Assembly (NCBI GenBank): GCA_037969585.1
Contig: JBBKXR010000298.1
Location: forward strand, 1-64,000
Direction of reading: 5' to 3'
DNA length: 64,000 bases
Origin: JBBKXR01 sp037969585
GTDB taxonomy: Bacteria; Verrucomicrobiota; Verrucomicrobiia; Verrucomicrobiales; DEV007
Positions 18,669 through 28,496 of the stretch are shown one piece after another. The translations under genes and the position numbers were made by a program. Numbering within the stretch: the first letter of the stretch is position 1; each line of letters starts with the position of its first letter. The notes beneath the pieces were generated by a model. That model did no database searches. It saw only the letters and a list, made by a program, of their open reading frames with translations, and had not been told where the DNA came from.

Positions 18669-19181
18669 ATGAGTCCGCCCATGAATCCTATCCCCCGGTT
18701 CCGCCGAGCGAATGCTCCGGCCACTTTCGGCTTAGTCCTGCTACTGGTTTTTGGCTCCGCGGCAGCTCCGTCGGCGTTCGCTGAAATACCCGGCCTCGAT
18801 GCGTTGGGAGGCTTGGTCAGTAAACAATTTGATACAGATTCCAATGATAAGATCAGCCGCGCCGAGTGGCAGACGGGAATCGCTGATGGCTTTGAAGAAA
18901 TAGATAGCGACGGCAATGGTAGCTTAACCTCCGCCGAACTCGACCAACTGGCTGATCCGATCCGCGACGAATTTGGCGATCTCGGCGCGATGCTGGTTTC
19001 AGCGCTGATCAAGGCTGCCATCCTCGCTTTTGACACCGACAAGAACCAGTCTGTCAGTCAAAGTGAATACGAGGACGGCGCCATAAGGGTGTTTTCCGGA
19101 TTGGATACCAACGGTGATGACTCGATCACTGAATCGGAACTAAAAAAATTGCCAAGCATCCTGCTGGATTCGGCAAAATAG
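18669..19181 (+). CDS. Secreted EF-hand calcium-binding protein
   Basis: About 170 residues. A basic start and hydrophobic run (FGLVLLLVFGSAAAPSAFA) form a signal peptide. Four EF-hand-like loops follow: DTDSNDKISRAEW, DSDGNGSLTSAEL, DTDKNQSVSQSEY and DTNGDDSITESEL. They are arranged as two pairs around a linker containing a helix (AMLVSALIKAAILAF). This is a calmodulin-like array, so calcium buffering or sensing outside the cytoplasm is inferred. The frame opens with TTG at 18645; ATG at 18669 or 18681 is preferred because it gives a normal signal peptide. Confidence 0.85.
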   Translation: MSPPMNPIPRFRRANAPATFGLVLLLVFGSAAAPSAFAEIPGLDALGGLVSKQFDTDSNDKISRAEWQTGIADGFEEIDSDGNGSLTSAELDQLADPIRDEFGDLGAMLVSALIKAAILAFDTDKNQSVSQSEYEDGAIRVFSGLDTNGDDSITESELKKLPSILLDSAK

Positions 19182-19243
19182 TCGTCGGCTCGCTTGGCCT
19201 CGGTTGAGGAGCTCCCACACCTGTCATCTTCGCTCAGCTGCGT

Positions 19244-21253
19244 TTGCCCCTCGAACCATCATCATCCGATCCGCCGCGATCTGCCTCACTGCGCCGCAGT
19301 CTGTCGAAATTGCAGAAGGTTCTGAAGCATCTATCGGCGCGCTACTACACAGTTCCGCTGTATACGACGGCGGTGGGATGGGTGGCGGCCGCCAGCTATT
19401 TCTTTTTTGCCCCCGGGACCGCCACACTGAAAGGGCTGACTCCGTTACTGTCTGGTAGCCATTTAAAAATCGAGGAGACTATCGATCTGGGGCTGCATCT
19501 GGGAGCCTTGGTTGCCCTGATCCTGCTTGGAGTCTGGTTGCTTGCCTCACCATGGTGGGCACGACGTGAGACCGAGCCGCTATCCGCTGGAAAACAAAAT
19601 TCGCCGACACAATGCTCGACATCGGTATCCTTGGCCGCTCGGCGCTCTCCGGATGGACTTCACCGGGGTTGGTTCTGGGCTCTGGTCTTGCTCGCGGCTC
19701 TAGCGGCAGGAACCATTCGCTACCCGCGACTCAACCACAGCTTCTGGAACGACGAAGAAGTCGCCTACCGTAAATTCATTCACGGCTCGCACAAATTCGA
19801 CGCCCAAGGCGAAGTTCAATTTTACCCAGTCTCTTGGAAACGGACCTGGTTCTACAACGTCACTGGCAACAATCACGTGCTGCAATCGGTCGGCAGCCGT
19901 CTGACGCTCGATTTGTGCGTCGACCGAAATGGCGAAAACGAGGCGATTCATGAGGAGCTGACGAGGTATTTACCCTTGGTCGCTGGCCTGATGACGATAT
20001 TCGCTCTGGCTGTCCTATTGTGGCAGTCCGGCGCTGGTTTCGCGGGGATCCTTGCCGCTTGGTTACTGGCCTTGAGCCCGTGGCACGTGCGCTACAGCGT
20101 TGAAGCACGTGGTTACTCAGCGATGCTTTTGTTCGCCGTAATGATGCTGATTTTCCTGATTCTCGCCAGGCAGCAAAAGTCATGGATCCCCTGGTCATTC
20201 TATGGGATTTGCCAACTCGCCTGCCTACTCTGTTTTCCCGCCGCGCTATACCTTGTTGCCACGATCAACATCGGGATCTTCCTGATGATCGCCTTTCAGC
20301 GTGATGGCAATTCCTTCAGACGCTGGTCGACCGTCAGCGTGCTCGGCGCTGCCATTTTTGTGCAAATCATGACGCCATCGCTGCTGAAAATGCTCGGTTG
20401 GCTGGAGTCGCCCTACGAGCTGCCCCAAGCCTGGAACCGGGACTACTTTTTCAATATCTGGACCCATCTCAGCGCCGGCATCCCACTGTATGATGGACAT
20501 CACCCGAGAGCCTTCGGTGTTGATCTAGAATCCTGGCATCGCCTCGGCGGTGTGCGCTACTGGCTGATCGCCGCCATTGTGCCCGCACTCAGTATGGTCG
20601 GAGCTTTGTGGGGGATTCTGAACTATCCTAAGCTCCGCCTACCCATCATCTCGGCGCTGGCCGCTGTGCTGTTGGCCCTGATTCATGTGACCATCAAACC
20701 GATGGTATTTCACAGTTGGTATCTGCTTTACCTACTGATTCCGTTTTGCATCAGCCTGCCTATGATCCCCCAGATGCTCTGGCGCTACAATCGGCCCGCA
20801 GGGGTGCTTTCGGCCTTGGTAGTGATGATTTGCTACGCCGGTCTGGCAGCGGCTCCGATTCAACGGCAGATCGACTATGCGAGGCACCCGATTCGCGAAG
20901 CGGTCGAAGCAGTACGCGGAGAAAGCCCCGCCCTGTCCGTCGTGCATCTTCGCAAAAACACCGTCGCCATAGGCCCCGGCAGTGGGCAAGTGGCTAGCTA
21001 CGATCCGAGAACGGTGGCAGTGAAAGATACCGCGTCATTTTCCCAGACTATTGAGAGCAGTCGCAGCTCGGACAAACCTCTCTGGGTTTACTCCACCAAC
21101 GACGACGAACTGGTCAAGGCCATGCCCGACATCGCTCAGATGCTGCACGACACGTCGCAGTTCGAAGAAACCGACTACATTTACGGCGTCGAAGCCTTTT
21201 GGAGCATTCGCATCTTCCGTCTCCGCTCCGCTGCGGAAAATGACGACCTTTAA
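19244..21253 (+). CDS. GT-C membrane glycosyltransferase (GT39/ArnT-like)
   Basis: 669-residue polytopic membrane protein with about 12 hydrophobic segments. The first luminal loop holds SFWNDEEVAYRKF, the acidic motif of GT-C enzymes that use polyprenyl-phosphate sugars. Further on, LSPWHVRYSVEARGYSAMLLF is the conserved loop of dolichyl-phosphate-mannose-like transferases. The C-terminal 130 residues are soluble. Such enzymes glycosylate lipids or proteins on the outer face of the inner membrane. The start is TTG; there is no earlier ATG in a good position. Its stop overlaps the convergent lipoprotein stop by four bases. Donor and acceptor are unknown. Confidence 0.85.
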   Translation: MPLEPSSSDPPRSASLRRSLSKLQKVLKHLSARYYTVPLYTTAVGWVAAASYFFFAPGTATLKGLTPLLSGSHLKIEETIDLGLHLGALVALILLGVWLLASPWWARRETEPLSAGKQNSPTQCSTSVSLAARRSPDGLHRGWFWALVLLAALAAGTIRYPRLNHSFWNDEEVAYRKFIHGSHKFDAQGEVQFYPVSWKRTWFYNVTGNNHVLQSVGSRLTLDLCVDRNGENEAIHEELTRYLPLVAGLMTIFALAVLLWQSGAGFAGILAAWLLALSPWHVRYSVEARGYSAMLLFAVMMLIFLILARQQKSWIPWSFYGICQLACLLCFPAALYLVATINIGIFLMIAFQRDGNSFRRWSTVSVLGAAIFVQIMTPSLLKMLGWLESPYELPQAWNRDYFFNIWTHLSAGIPLYDGHHPRAFGVDLESWHRLGGVRYWLIAAIVPALSMVGALWGILNYPKLRLPIISALAAVLLALIHVTIKPMVFHSWYLLYLLIPFCISLPMIPQMLWRYNRPAGVLSALVVMICYAGLAAAPIQRQIDYARHPIREAVEAVRGESPALSVVHLRKNTVAIGPGSGQVASYDPRTVAVKDTASFSQTIESSRSSDKPLWVYSTNDDELVKAMPDIAQMLHDTSQFEETDYIYGVEAFWSIRIFRLRSAAENDDL

Positions 21254-21735
21254 AACTCCCGCACCGCACCTTCATCGGGAATCGACTCCCCGGGGTTGAA
21301 TCGCGAGCCCTTCGACGTGCCCACGATGCGTACGTAAGCGGGCTTCCCGTTGACGTTCTCCACCGTCATCTGCAAACCATAGTGGCGGGCAACCTTGTAG
21401 AGAATCTCACGTCGCGATATGTTATTTTCCTTGAGATGAAACAGCAGACCGCTACGTCCGATATCCTCGAACTGATAGTGAATCTCAGTGATGGGCTCCT
21501 GCGAAAAAATATTCTCTCGCGCCGTCCCACCGAGCTTCATGTTTCGATAAGTCACGTCGTAACGCTCGCTTAGCCACTGCTCCAGCGGCCCGAAGCCCGA
21601 CTGCAGGAAACCGCTCGGCGCAGCAATGCTGCTGGCAACCACCTTTGGGCGCTTATAGCCGCCCATGCTGTTCTGACAGGCGCTCATTCCAAGCATCAAC
21701 CCTGCCGCCAATAGTCCCGCTGTCACTCGCTTCAT
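21250..21735 (-). CDS. Small lipoprotein, unknown function
   Basis: About 161 residues from ATG 21735. MKRVTAGLLAAGLMLGMSAC ends in a lipobox, so a lipid-anchored envelope protein is predicted. The rest has no recognised domain; LFHLKENNISRREILYKVARHYGLQM and the preceding beta segment resemble secretin/TonB short N-terminal domains. It follows the response regulator gene by 61 bases on the same strand and may be part of that transcript. Confidence 0.7.
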   Translation of the reverse strand: MKRVTAGLLAAGLMLGMSACQNSMGGYKRPKVVASSIAAPSGFLQSGFGPLEQWLSERYDVTYRNMKLGGTARENIFSQEPITEIHYQFEDIGRSGLLFHLKENNISRREILYKVARHYGLQMTVENVNGKPAYVRIVGTSKGSRFNPGESIPDEGAVREF

Positions 21736-21795
21736 GGCAGCCACCTTAAAAAACTCACCGCCATGCGGCAATCGAAAGTTTTACGGATTTCCGGA

Positions 21796-22521
21796 CTATT
21801 TCGACAGCCCCTTGCGGAACCGGTAACCGAATTCACGAATTGTCTCGATAAATTCCGGCTCCGCTGGATTCGTCTCCAGCTTTTTGCGCAGGGCCGTGAC
21901 GAATCGATCGATACTGCGCGGCGTCACCGCACTGTCATACCCCCAGACCTCGTCCATGATCTCGGCGCGACTCAATGCCCGGCCCGATCGCTCGACCAAA
22001 AATTTCAGAAGATCGTATTCCTTCGGTGACAAGGCCACTGCTTCGCCGTTCGAGCATCGCAACTTGTGCGCCTGCCGATCTAAAATATACCCGCCGAAGC
22101 TGAGCTCTGAATCTTCTGCTTCAGTGATTGTCCCGTTCGACGCTCCACCTCTTGCCGCACCACGACGCAGCACCGCCTCGGCGCGTGCCAACAGCTCGCG
22201 AATGCTGAATGGTTTGGTCATGTAGTCGTCAGCCCCCAACCCCAAGCCGAGCAGCACATCCGATTCCTCGGATTTGGCGGTCAGAAAAATCGTCGGCGTC
22301 TGAACGCCCTCACGTCGCAGGCAACGACATATCTCGTAACCGTTCACACCCGGCAACATAACGTCGAGAATGATCAGGTCAGCCTTGCCATGAAGCGCCT
22401 TTTTCAAACCCGACTCTCCATCGGTAGCGGTATCTACCGCGTAACCGCGAAACGAAAAGTTGTCAGCGATGCCACGTAACAAGGCTGGATCATCTTCGAC
22501 GATAAGCACTTTTTTAGACAT
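21796..22521 (-). CDS. OmpR/PhoB-family response regulator
   Basis: 241 residues. The receiver domain has the acidic pocket (VEDD), phospho-acceptor D53 in ILDVMLPG, T81 and K103 in TKPF. The DNA-binding domain is an OmpR-type winged helix: ALSPKEYDLLKFLVERSGRALSRAEIMDEVWGY region, then RSIDRFVTALRKKLE. The gene overlaps the kinase gene by eight bases, so the pair is coupled. Position next to pstSCAB suggests a PhoB-like role controlling phosphate genes, but OmpR-family regulators are too alike to prove this from sequence. Confidence 0.92.
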   Translation of the reverse strand: MSKKVLIVEDDPALLRGIADNFSFRGYAVDTATDGESGLKKALHGKADLIILDVMLPGVNGYEICRCLRREGVQTPTIFLTAKSEESDVLLGLGLGADDYMTKPFSIRELLARAEAVLRRGAARGGASNGTITEAEDSELSFGGYILDRQAHKLRCSNGEAVALSPKEYDLLKFLVERSGRALSRAEIMDEVWGYDSAVTPRSIDRFVTALRKKLETNPAEPEFIETIREFGYRFRKGLSK

Positions 22522-23791
22522 GATTCATCGGCAATTCACGCTCTGTCCCAGGTGGGCGTTCTGCCGTTCCCGCCGGCAATTCGACATAAAATGAGTTGCC
22601 CTCACCCGTCGCCTTCCAGCCAACGGATCCTGCCATCAGCTCGGTCAATTTATGCGCGATCGACAAGCCCAGCCCTACCCCACCACCCCGTCGTGAAAGC
22701 CGGTCATCTGCTTGATAAAAACGCTCGAAGATCCGTTTCGCCTCGTCAGCCTCCAGCATTCCTCCCCGATCGCTGACAGCAAAGATCACTCGCCCGCCGC
22801 TCGCATCCGCCGACAGCGCGATGGCGGAATTTTCGGGCCCGTACTTTATCGCATTGTCGAGCAGGTTATCTAACACCGCCACCAGCGCGTCACGATTGGC
22901 CAGAACCGTTGCCACCGCTCCGCCATCGCATTTGATCTCAATCTGCATACCGCGCTCGCTCGCCCGGGGCAACATCGACAGCCTGATCTCCTGCAGCAAG
23001 CTGCCGACATCTACCGTTGCCAGCGGCAAACGCACCTCGCCGCGCTCCAGGCGACTTGAGGTCAGGAACTGTTCCGCCAAGCGAGCTAAGCGATGATTTT
23101 CCTGCAGCAAAATGCGATGATATTCGTCGCGTTGTGCATCGTCGGTGATTGCACCATCCGACAAGGTCTCGAGCATCACTCGCATCGACGCCAACGGAGT
23201 TTTCATCTCGTGCGAAACGGTGCTCATCAAGTCCGCCTTGAGCCCATCGACGCGAATGCGACGACTCACCACGAAGTACGATAACCCTGCCACCAGCACT
23301 ACTGCCACGATGATCATCGCGGCCTTGCGGTAGGTGTCGTGCAAGTTTTCGTCGATACTGTCCGGCAGCTCGACGTAACCGTCCAGCCGAACCACCCAGT
23401 TCTCAAATGCTCCATCAGATAGCCGCGCGATCATGGCATCACGCGTCACTCGTCCACCCACTTCCGCACTGACCCTGCCATTTGGCGATTCGGCACGCGC
23501 TGAAACTCCGTCGCCGAAAATTCGTCGCGCGTAGCCGGCCAGTGCACCGGCGTCCGCCTCCGTCCATGCGCGCCCCTTATCTGCCTCTACCGCCAGCGAA
23601 TAGCGATCGAGATAGCGAGCTAACCGATCACGATAAACCGAACTTGCCTCACTAACCGCCACATCCCGCTCACGCTGTGCGCTGTCGAGCATCATGCGCA
23701 CCATCAAAACCGTCGGCACCAACGGCAACAACGCCAATAATACCAACAGCCCGCGCAACTGCCGTCGATTGATCCATACACCACCTTTCAC
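22514..23791 (-). CDS. Sensor histidine kinase
   Basis: 425 residues. Two membrane segments (about 12-33 and 157-175) flank a periplasmic domain of about 120 residues. The phosphorylated histidine is H194 in STVSHEMKTPLASMRVMLETL. The ATPase domain shows the N box (DNLLDNAIKYG), the G1 box (FAVSDRGG), FERFYQ and the G2 region GGGVGLGLSIAHKL. Together with the overlapping response regulator it makes a two-component system. The extracytoplasmic domain lacks a recognisable PAS fold, so the PhoR label rests on gene position only. Confidence 0.92.
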   Translation of the reverse strand: MKGGVWINRRQLRGLLVLLALLPLVPTVLMVRMMLDSAQRERDVAVSEASSVYRDRLARYLDRYSLAVEADKGRAWTEADAGALAGYARRIFGDGVSARAESPNGRVSAEVGGRVTRDAMIARLSDGAFENWVVRLDGYVELPDSIDENLHDTYRKAAMIIVAVVLVAGLSYFVVSRRIRVDGLKADLMSTVSHEMKTPLASMRVMLETLSDGAITDDAQRDEYHRILLQENHRLARLAEQFLTSSRLERGEVRLPLATVDVGSLLQEIRLSMLPRASERGMQIEIKCDGGAVATVLANRDALVAVLDNLLDNAIKYGPENSAIALSADASGGRVIFAVSDRGGMLEADEAKRIFERFYQADDRLSRRGGGVGLGLSIAHKLTELMAGSVGWKATGEGNSFYVELPAGTAERPPGTERELPMNHV

Positions 23792-23859
23792 CCTGACAAG
23801 TGTGCCAGAATCGGAATGGAAATGCCAGCAGGGAAAGCAGGTGGGTTGAGGCTATCCCT

Positions 23860-26301
23860 TCACTTGGCACTGCCCGACTTACCGCCACCCGACTTGCCGC
23901 CGCCATCCGAAGGACGCGAACCGAGACCGGCCTCGATGGTCTCCATTTCTCCGTCGTTTTCGCGACGGATTTCGACGCCATGCTGGCGCAACAGAGTGCC
24001 GCGAGCGCGGTCGAGAGAGGTGAACGATACATTGTAGAGCACGACGCTCACCAAGAATTGTTCCTCGGAGGATTCGTTGCGCTCGATCGAGTCGAGGATC
24101 AACTGCAACTGATAACCAACAGTGCGTTCGTCATCGGTGTCGACATCGAGACGTCCTTCCAGTTGCTCAAGTTCCTCGCGAGTGGCGAGAACGGCCTGAT
24201 ACTTGCCCTGCATGTCACGATACGAGGTGCGCAATTCTTGGTAGGCAACGATCGCTTCAAGCAGAACGTTATCGATGGTAGCGCGCAGTTGATGTTGTTG
24301 CTGGCGAAGCTCGTAATTGCGGCGTGAAACGCGGGCCTTGGCAAAATTGCGTTCCCAGGGAACTTGAAATTGGACACCAGCCAACCAGCCGAGATCGTTG
24401 TTGGTATTGTCGTCATAGGCGCCACCCAGATCACGGTTGGCATCGAGTCCGGCGGAAGTGGCTTCGAGAATGAGGTTCAAGGTCGGCAGCAGGTCGCGCT
24501 TCTGCTGATCACGCAGCAGACCCGCCGCTTTGACTTGATAGACGCTCTGTAGTACTTCGGCGCGGTTGGTGATGGCATCGAGCGCCACTTCACGAATGTT
24601 TTCCTTGGGACCGCCGAGAATCGGCGAGGTCGACGGAACGAACTCGTTGCTCGAACCGAGGCTGTATTCCGGATCGTTGACCAGAGCACGAAGACGGGCT
24701 TCGGAGGTGCGAATCGCCATCGCACTGCGGATCAGAGATGCACGACGCTGCGCCAGTGATGAGCGGGCGCGCAGCAGTTCGCTGAGGTTGGCGCTTTCAT
24801 CGACACCTTGGCGTCCTTGAAGCTGTCCGACAATACCCTCGGTGCGGTCGACCAGATTTCGCTTCTGCAGATAGCCGGCACGGGCGAGATAGACGCCCCA
24901 ATAAGCACGATTCACTTCGAGAAGGTAAGACTCCAGTTGCCGCAGGTACTCGGCGGCGGCCATTTTTGAGTCCAGCTTGGCGACTTTAAGACGGGTCGTG
25001 TTGTAATGATAGCCTCCGCCAGCCAGCAGCGGTTGAGTCACCGAGACGACAATTTCGGACGAGGTCTGCGGGTTCGGGCTGGTGAACTGCGAGTTGTTGT
25101 CGAGCGTCGACAGTCGATTTGACAGGGCGACTTCGGTGCCGGTGACGAATTGCTTGCGCACGCCGATCTCGCCCTCGGTGCGGTCTTCGAGAAATCGCCC
25201 ACCGACTTGACCGGTGGTCAGTTCTGAACTGGTCGGTTCGTCGAGATGAGAGGTGCGACCATCGATGAACGAAATGATATCAAATTGGCCACGGGCCTCC
25301 TGAATGCCGGTTTCGCGAATCAACGGAATTTCACTGAAGGCTTTGACCTGGTGAGAATTTTCCAGCGCACTGGCGTAGACCCCGAACAGCCCGCGGCTGA
25401 CTCGCTGTTGACTGCCCCAGATCTGGCGAGTGATCGCTCCGCTCCACGGTGCGTCGAAGCCTTTTGGGACATTAGGCAACGAGGCAAAGTCGAGGCCCAT
25501 CTCGAGATCGTTGACCCCATCTGCACGCTCGGCGTAGAGCGAGGTGACGGCTTCGATAATGCGATCGATCTGCGTTTCTGTCCGCGCACTCTTGGTGTGC
25601 GGCATATCGGTGTGCGGAAAGCGATTCATACCATCCGACTGCGATTCAAGCTCGATCAAAGTGCGACCGTTACCCGTTCCCGCAGGCTCGACACCAGCAT
25701 GTGCGCCGAACGGAGCGGCGGCTACCGCAGCGCCGCTGGATACGGATTGGCCTTCGCCGACCGAGGTACTGTTTGAGAGCACTGTATCAGGAGATGGGTC
25801 AAAATCGGATTCCGACGGAATCGGAGGCTGCGGCACAGCGACGACTGTTTCGGGCGCTTGGTCTTTGCCCCGACGAAAAAGACGACTTAAAAAGCCACGC
25901 CTTTTCTTCGGCTCAGCCGCTGATTCAGTCACTACAGCCGTCCGGGAGACAGGCGCTGTCTGCGATTGTCCAGTTTTTGCCTCGTGTTCGGCGAGGGCCT
26001 GGTCGGCGGCTGCCGCCTCTTCGGCCGTGTTCGCGAAAATCGCCCGGGGTTCAGGCCGTAATTCTACATCAGGAGCCGGAGAGCTCGGAACCATGGGATC
26101 ACCGCCACGAACCGCATTCGCTGCAGCTTCGGCACCGCTTTGCCGCTTGGACAGCGGATCACTTCCGCCTTCAGACTGCTGCGCAAGACCGTTAGAAAGC
26201 GCGCACAGCGCAATACTCGCACCACACAAGACAGTGAAAAAATTGCTAAAGCGCAAACGACTGGCACTGCTCAGCAAGAGCATTTGGTTAGAGATCCCCA
26301 T
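23860..26301 (-). CDS. TolC-family outer-membrane factor with long N-terminal extension
   Basis: About 813 residues from ATG 26301; known TolC proteins have about 430-500. The TolC fold is in roughly the last 430 residues: VTQPLLAGGGYHYN, helices such as RQLESYLLEVNRAYWGVYLA, and the second repeat near LAGVQFQVPWERNFAKARV. Before it lie about 290 residues of low-complexity sequence rich in Pro, Ala, Ser and Glu, including a basic block KKRRGFLSRLFRRGK. An export signal is not obvious but a hydrophobic stretch (FFTVLCGASIALCALSNGLA) could serve. It sits between the pst genes and the kinase gene. No inner-membrane pump partner is in the window next to it. Confidence 0.85.
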   Translation of the reverse strand: MGISNQMLLLSSASRLRFSNFFTVLCGASIALCALSNGLAQQSEGGSDPLSKRQSGAEAAANAVRGGDPMVPSSPAPDVELRPEPRAIFANTAEEAAAADQALAEHEAKTGQSQTAPVSRTAVVTESAAEPKKRRGFLSRLFRRGKDQAPETVVAVPQPPIPSESDFDPSPDTVLSNSTSVGEGQSVSSGAAVAAAPFGAHAGVEPAGTGNGRTLIELESQSDGMNRFPHTDMPHTKSARTETQIDRIIEAVTSLYAERADGVNDLEMGLDFASLPNVPKGFDAPWSGAITRQIWGSQQRVSRGLFGVYASALENSHQVKAFSEIPLIRETGIQEARGQFDIISFIDGRTSHLDEPTSSELTTGQVGGRFLEDRTEGEIGVRKQFVTGTEVALSNRLSTLDNNSQFTSPNPQTSSEIVVSVTQPLLAGGGYHYNTTRLKVAKLDSKMAAAEYLRQLESYLLEVNRAYWGVYLARAGYLQKRNLVDRTEGIVGQLQGRQGVDESANLSELLRARSSLAQRRASLIRSAMAIRTSEARLRALVNDPEYSLGSSNEFVPSTSPILGGPKENIREVALDAITNRAEVLQSVYQVKAAGLLRDQQKRDLLPTLNLILEATSAGLDANRDLGGAYDDNTNNDLGWLAGVQFQVPWERNFAKARVSRRNYELRQQQHQLRATIDNVLLEAIVAYQELRTSYRDMQGKYQAVLATREELEQLEGRLDVDTDDERTVGYQLQLILDSIERNESSEEQFLVSVVLYNVSFTSLDRARGTLLRQHGVEIRRENDGEMETIEAGLGSRPSDGGGKSGGGKSGSAK

Positions 26302-26325
26302 TAAAGAGGCCGACTCAAGCAAACC

Positions 26326-26345
26326 AGAGTGACAATGTCAACTCT
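26326..26345. promoter_or_regulatory. Candidate operator palindrome upstream of the TolC gene
   Basis: AGAG-TGACA-A-TGTCA-ACTCT is a near-perfect dyad 25 bases before the TolC ATG. It contains TGAC and GTCA, as do the sites before pstC and pstS, but with a shorter spacer. A regulator-binding site is possible. Confidence 0.3.
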
Positions 26346-26417
26346 GTTCACTTATTATCGCGATTTCACGCCTCGAAAATCGTAATCTTCTCAAAATTAA
26401 TAATTTCTTGCGCAGAA

Positions 26418-27266
26418 TTAGCCAAACCGGCCTGATATGTAGTCCTCAGTCTCTGTCCGTGAGGGGTTTGAGAACAACTTCGTGGTCTCGTCGACCTCGA
26501 TCAATTCGCCCAGATAGAAGAATGCCGTTCGGTCTGAGACTCGCGTCGCTTGCTGCATATTGTGAGTAACGATGACGATGGTGTATTCTTCTTTCAGCTG
26601 ATTGATCAATTCCTCAACCTTGGCGGTAGCGATCGGATCGAGCGCCGAACACGGTTCATCCATCAGCAATATGCGTGGCTTCACGGCGATTGCGCGCGCG
26701 ATGCACAGGCGTTGCTGCTGACCACCTGACAGACCGAGGGCACTCTTGTTCAGGCGATCTTTGACCTCTTCCCAGAGGGCCGCACCGCGCAGGCTTTCTT
26801 CGACCACCTGATCGATAACTTCGCGATTGCGCTCGCCGGCAATGCGCAGGCCGTAGGCGAGATTTTCGTAAATGCTCTTGGGAAATGGGTTCGACTTCTG
26901 GAATACCATGCCGACGTGCTTGCGCAGTTCGATGACGTCGACTTTGGGAGAGTGGATGTCGGTATCTAGAATACTTATCCGCCCTTTGCTCACCCCGGCT
27001 CCGGGGATGAGGTCGTTCATTCGATTGAAGCAACGCAACAGCGTCGACTTGCCGCAACCGGACGGCCCGATGAAGGCGGTCACCTGCCGATTGAAAATGT
27101 CGAGTGAGATGTCACGCAGCACGTCGACCTTGCCATCGTAGCTGAAATTGACGTCATCGATCTGAATGATCGTCCTCGGAGTCGATGTCTCGGCGGTCGC
27201 CACGGCTGATGAGGTAGTCGCTGGGGTGGCGTTTTCCATAGAATGTTTGGCTTTGGTCATCGTCAT
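26418..27266 (-). CDS. pstB: Phosphate ABC transporter ATPase PstB
   Basis: 282 residues, with about 30 extra at the N terminus before the ABC domain. Walker A GPSGCGKST, Q loop VFQKSNPFPKSIYENLAYGLR, signature LSGGQQQR, Walker B LLMDEPCSALDPIAT and the switch histidine in VTHNMQQA are all present. SNPFP is characteristic of PstB. It energises phosphate uptake with PstS, PstC and PstA. It is last of the pst genes, 39 bases after pstA. No phoU gene is seen. Confidence 0.97.
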   Translation of the reverse strand: MTMTKAKHSMENATPATTSSAVATAETSTPRTIIQIDDVNFSYDGKVDVLRDISLDIFNRQVTAFIGPSGCGKSTLLRCFNRMNDLIPGAGVSKGRISILDTDIHSPKVDVIELRKHVGMVFQKSNPFPKSIYENLAYGLRIAGERNREVIDQVVEESLRGAALWEEVKDRLNKSALGLSGGQQQRLCIARAIAVKPRILLMDEPCSALDPIATAKVEELINQLKEEYTIVIVTHNMQQATRVSDRTAFFYLGELIEVDETTKLFSNPSRTETEDYISGRFG

Positions 27267-27305
27267 CGTAGATATCTGAACGGGTCTTTTTTAATGCCTA
27301 CCTGT

Positions 27306-28475
27306 TTACCATTTCAGCTTCGCACGAGCCCTCACCCTCAACCAGACTGACAGGCCGGCCAGCGCCATGACCAGCAGCATAAAGATGAACACGGCGGCGT
27401 ACTGCATAGGCTCGGTGTATTCAGTTTGAGGTATCTTAGAGGCGACCGTGTAAATGTGATACGGCAGCGCCTGAACTGACTGCCCCAGGAAATCGAATAC
27501 CGCACCGAGCCCCGAACCATCGAGCCCCTGCCACGGCAGTTCATCGCGAAGCGCCACAGCAGCGGTGAACATGATAGGAGCGGTCTCACCGGCCACCCGA
27601 GTGATGCCGAGCACCGATGCGGTTAGGATGCCGGGATAGGCATACGGCAAAACCGATTTGTGAATGGTCTGCCATTTGGTCGCCCCGAGCGCCAGTGACG
27701 CTTCCCGGAACCCCATAGGCACCGCCTTTAGCGACTCTTCACTGGCTGTGATGATGACCGGCAGAATCATTGCGGCGAGGGTAAAGCCGCCCGCCAACAT
27801 GCAGGTTCCCCACCCTTGAAAACTAATAAAGTAGCCAAACGGTAACGGAATCGGCGGCACCTCGAAGCCGGGCCGATCAATCGGCGTCTGCGTGATGACG
27901 GGCACGAAAAAGCAAAAGAACATCAAACCGAATAAGCCGAAGACGATCGATGGCACGCCTGCCAAATTGAGAATCGCCAGCCGAATACCATCCACCGCTC
28001 GCCCTTTACTACTGTATTCACTCAGATAGACGGCGGTAGCGATGCCGATGAACAGCGCAACTACGATGCAGATCGTTATCAGGAAAATGGTTCCCAAAAT
28101 CGGACCGCGAACACCGCCCGCTGAAAAAGCGTAGGTGTGCTCGTTGTTGACTACGGCAGATGGATTCTCCGCCTTGTATTCGGTAAACTCACCGAATCCC
28201 ATTGCGATCTTGTCGGCGTCGGCGTCTTCGAAAACGACCAAGGTTTCGGGATCCTTAGTGAACAGATCGGTATTAACTACCGGACCGCCATGACCGAAAA
28301 TTTTGGGAAACACCACGGGCGCTCCCTTGATCGTTATATCGGCGAACACCACCACGGCGCAAAGCACGATGAAGTAGGTAATCGCGCAAAATCCCACCTG
28401 TACGGTGGCGTCGATCTTCGATCGTCGCGACGTTGAAGCAACGAACGGATTGTTGTCTGAAGATTCCTGATTCAC
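27306..28475 (-). CDS. pstA: Phosphate ABC transporter permease PstA
   Basis: 389 residues, longer than the usual 280-300. The permease core from about residue 125 has GIATAVYLSEYSSKGRAVDGIR, the conserved VPSIVFGLFGL and the EAA loop SLKAVPMGFREASLALGATKWQTI. Between the first and second membrane segments lie about 60-70 extra residues (near PKIFGHGG to AFSAGGVRGPI) that would face the periplasm, next to where PstS docks. It follows pstC by 21 bases. Confidence 0.95.
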   Translation of the reverse strand: MNQESSDNNPFVASTSRRSKIDATVQVGFCAITYFIVLCAVVVFADITIKGAPVVFPKIFGHGGPVVNTDLFTKDPETLVVFEDADADKIAMGFGEFTEYKAENPSAVVNNEHTYAFSAGGVRGPILGTIFLITICIVVALFIGIATAVYLSEYSSKGRAVDGIRLAILNLAGVPSIVFGLFGLMFFCFFVPVITQTPIDRPGFEVPPIPLPFGYFISFQGWGTCMLAGGFTLAAMILPVIITASEESLKAVPMGFREASLALGATKWQTIHKSVLPYAYPGILTASVLGITRVAGETAPIMFTAAVALRDELPWQGLDGSGLGAVFDFLGQSVQALPYHIYTVASKIPQTEYTEPMQYAAVFIFMLLVMALAGLSVWLRVRARAKLKW

Positions 28476-28496
28476 GATTTAACGAGTGTCTGAGCC

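Noticed and set aside
25544..26332. Long open frame opposite the TolC N-terminal extension
   Set aside because: It is low complexity on both strands. The minus frame continues unbroken into a clear TolC domain, so the plus frame is a shadow.
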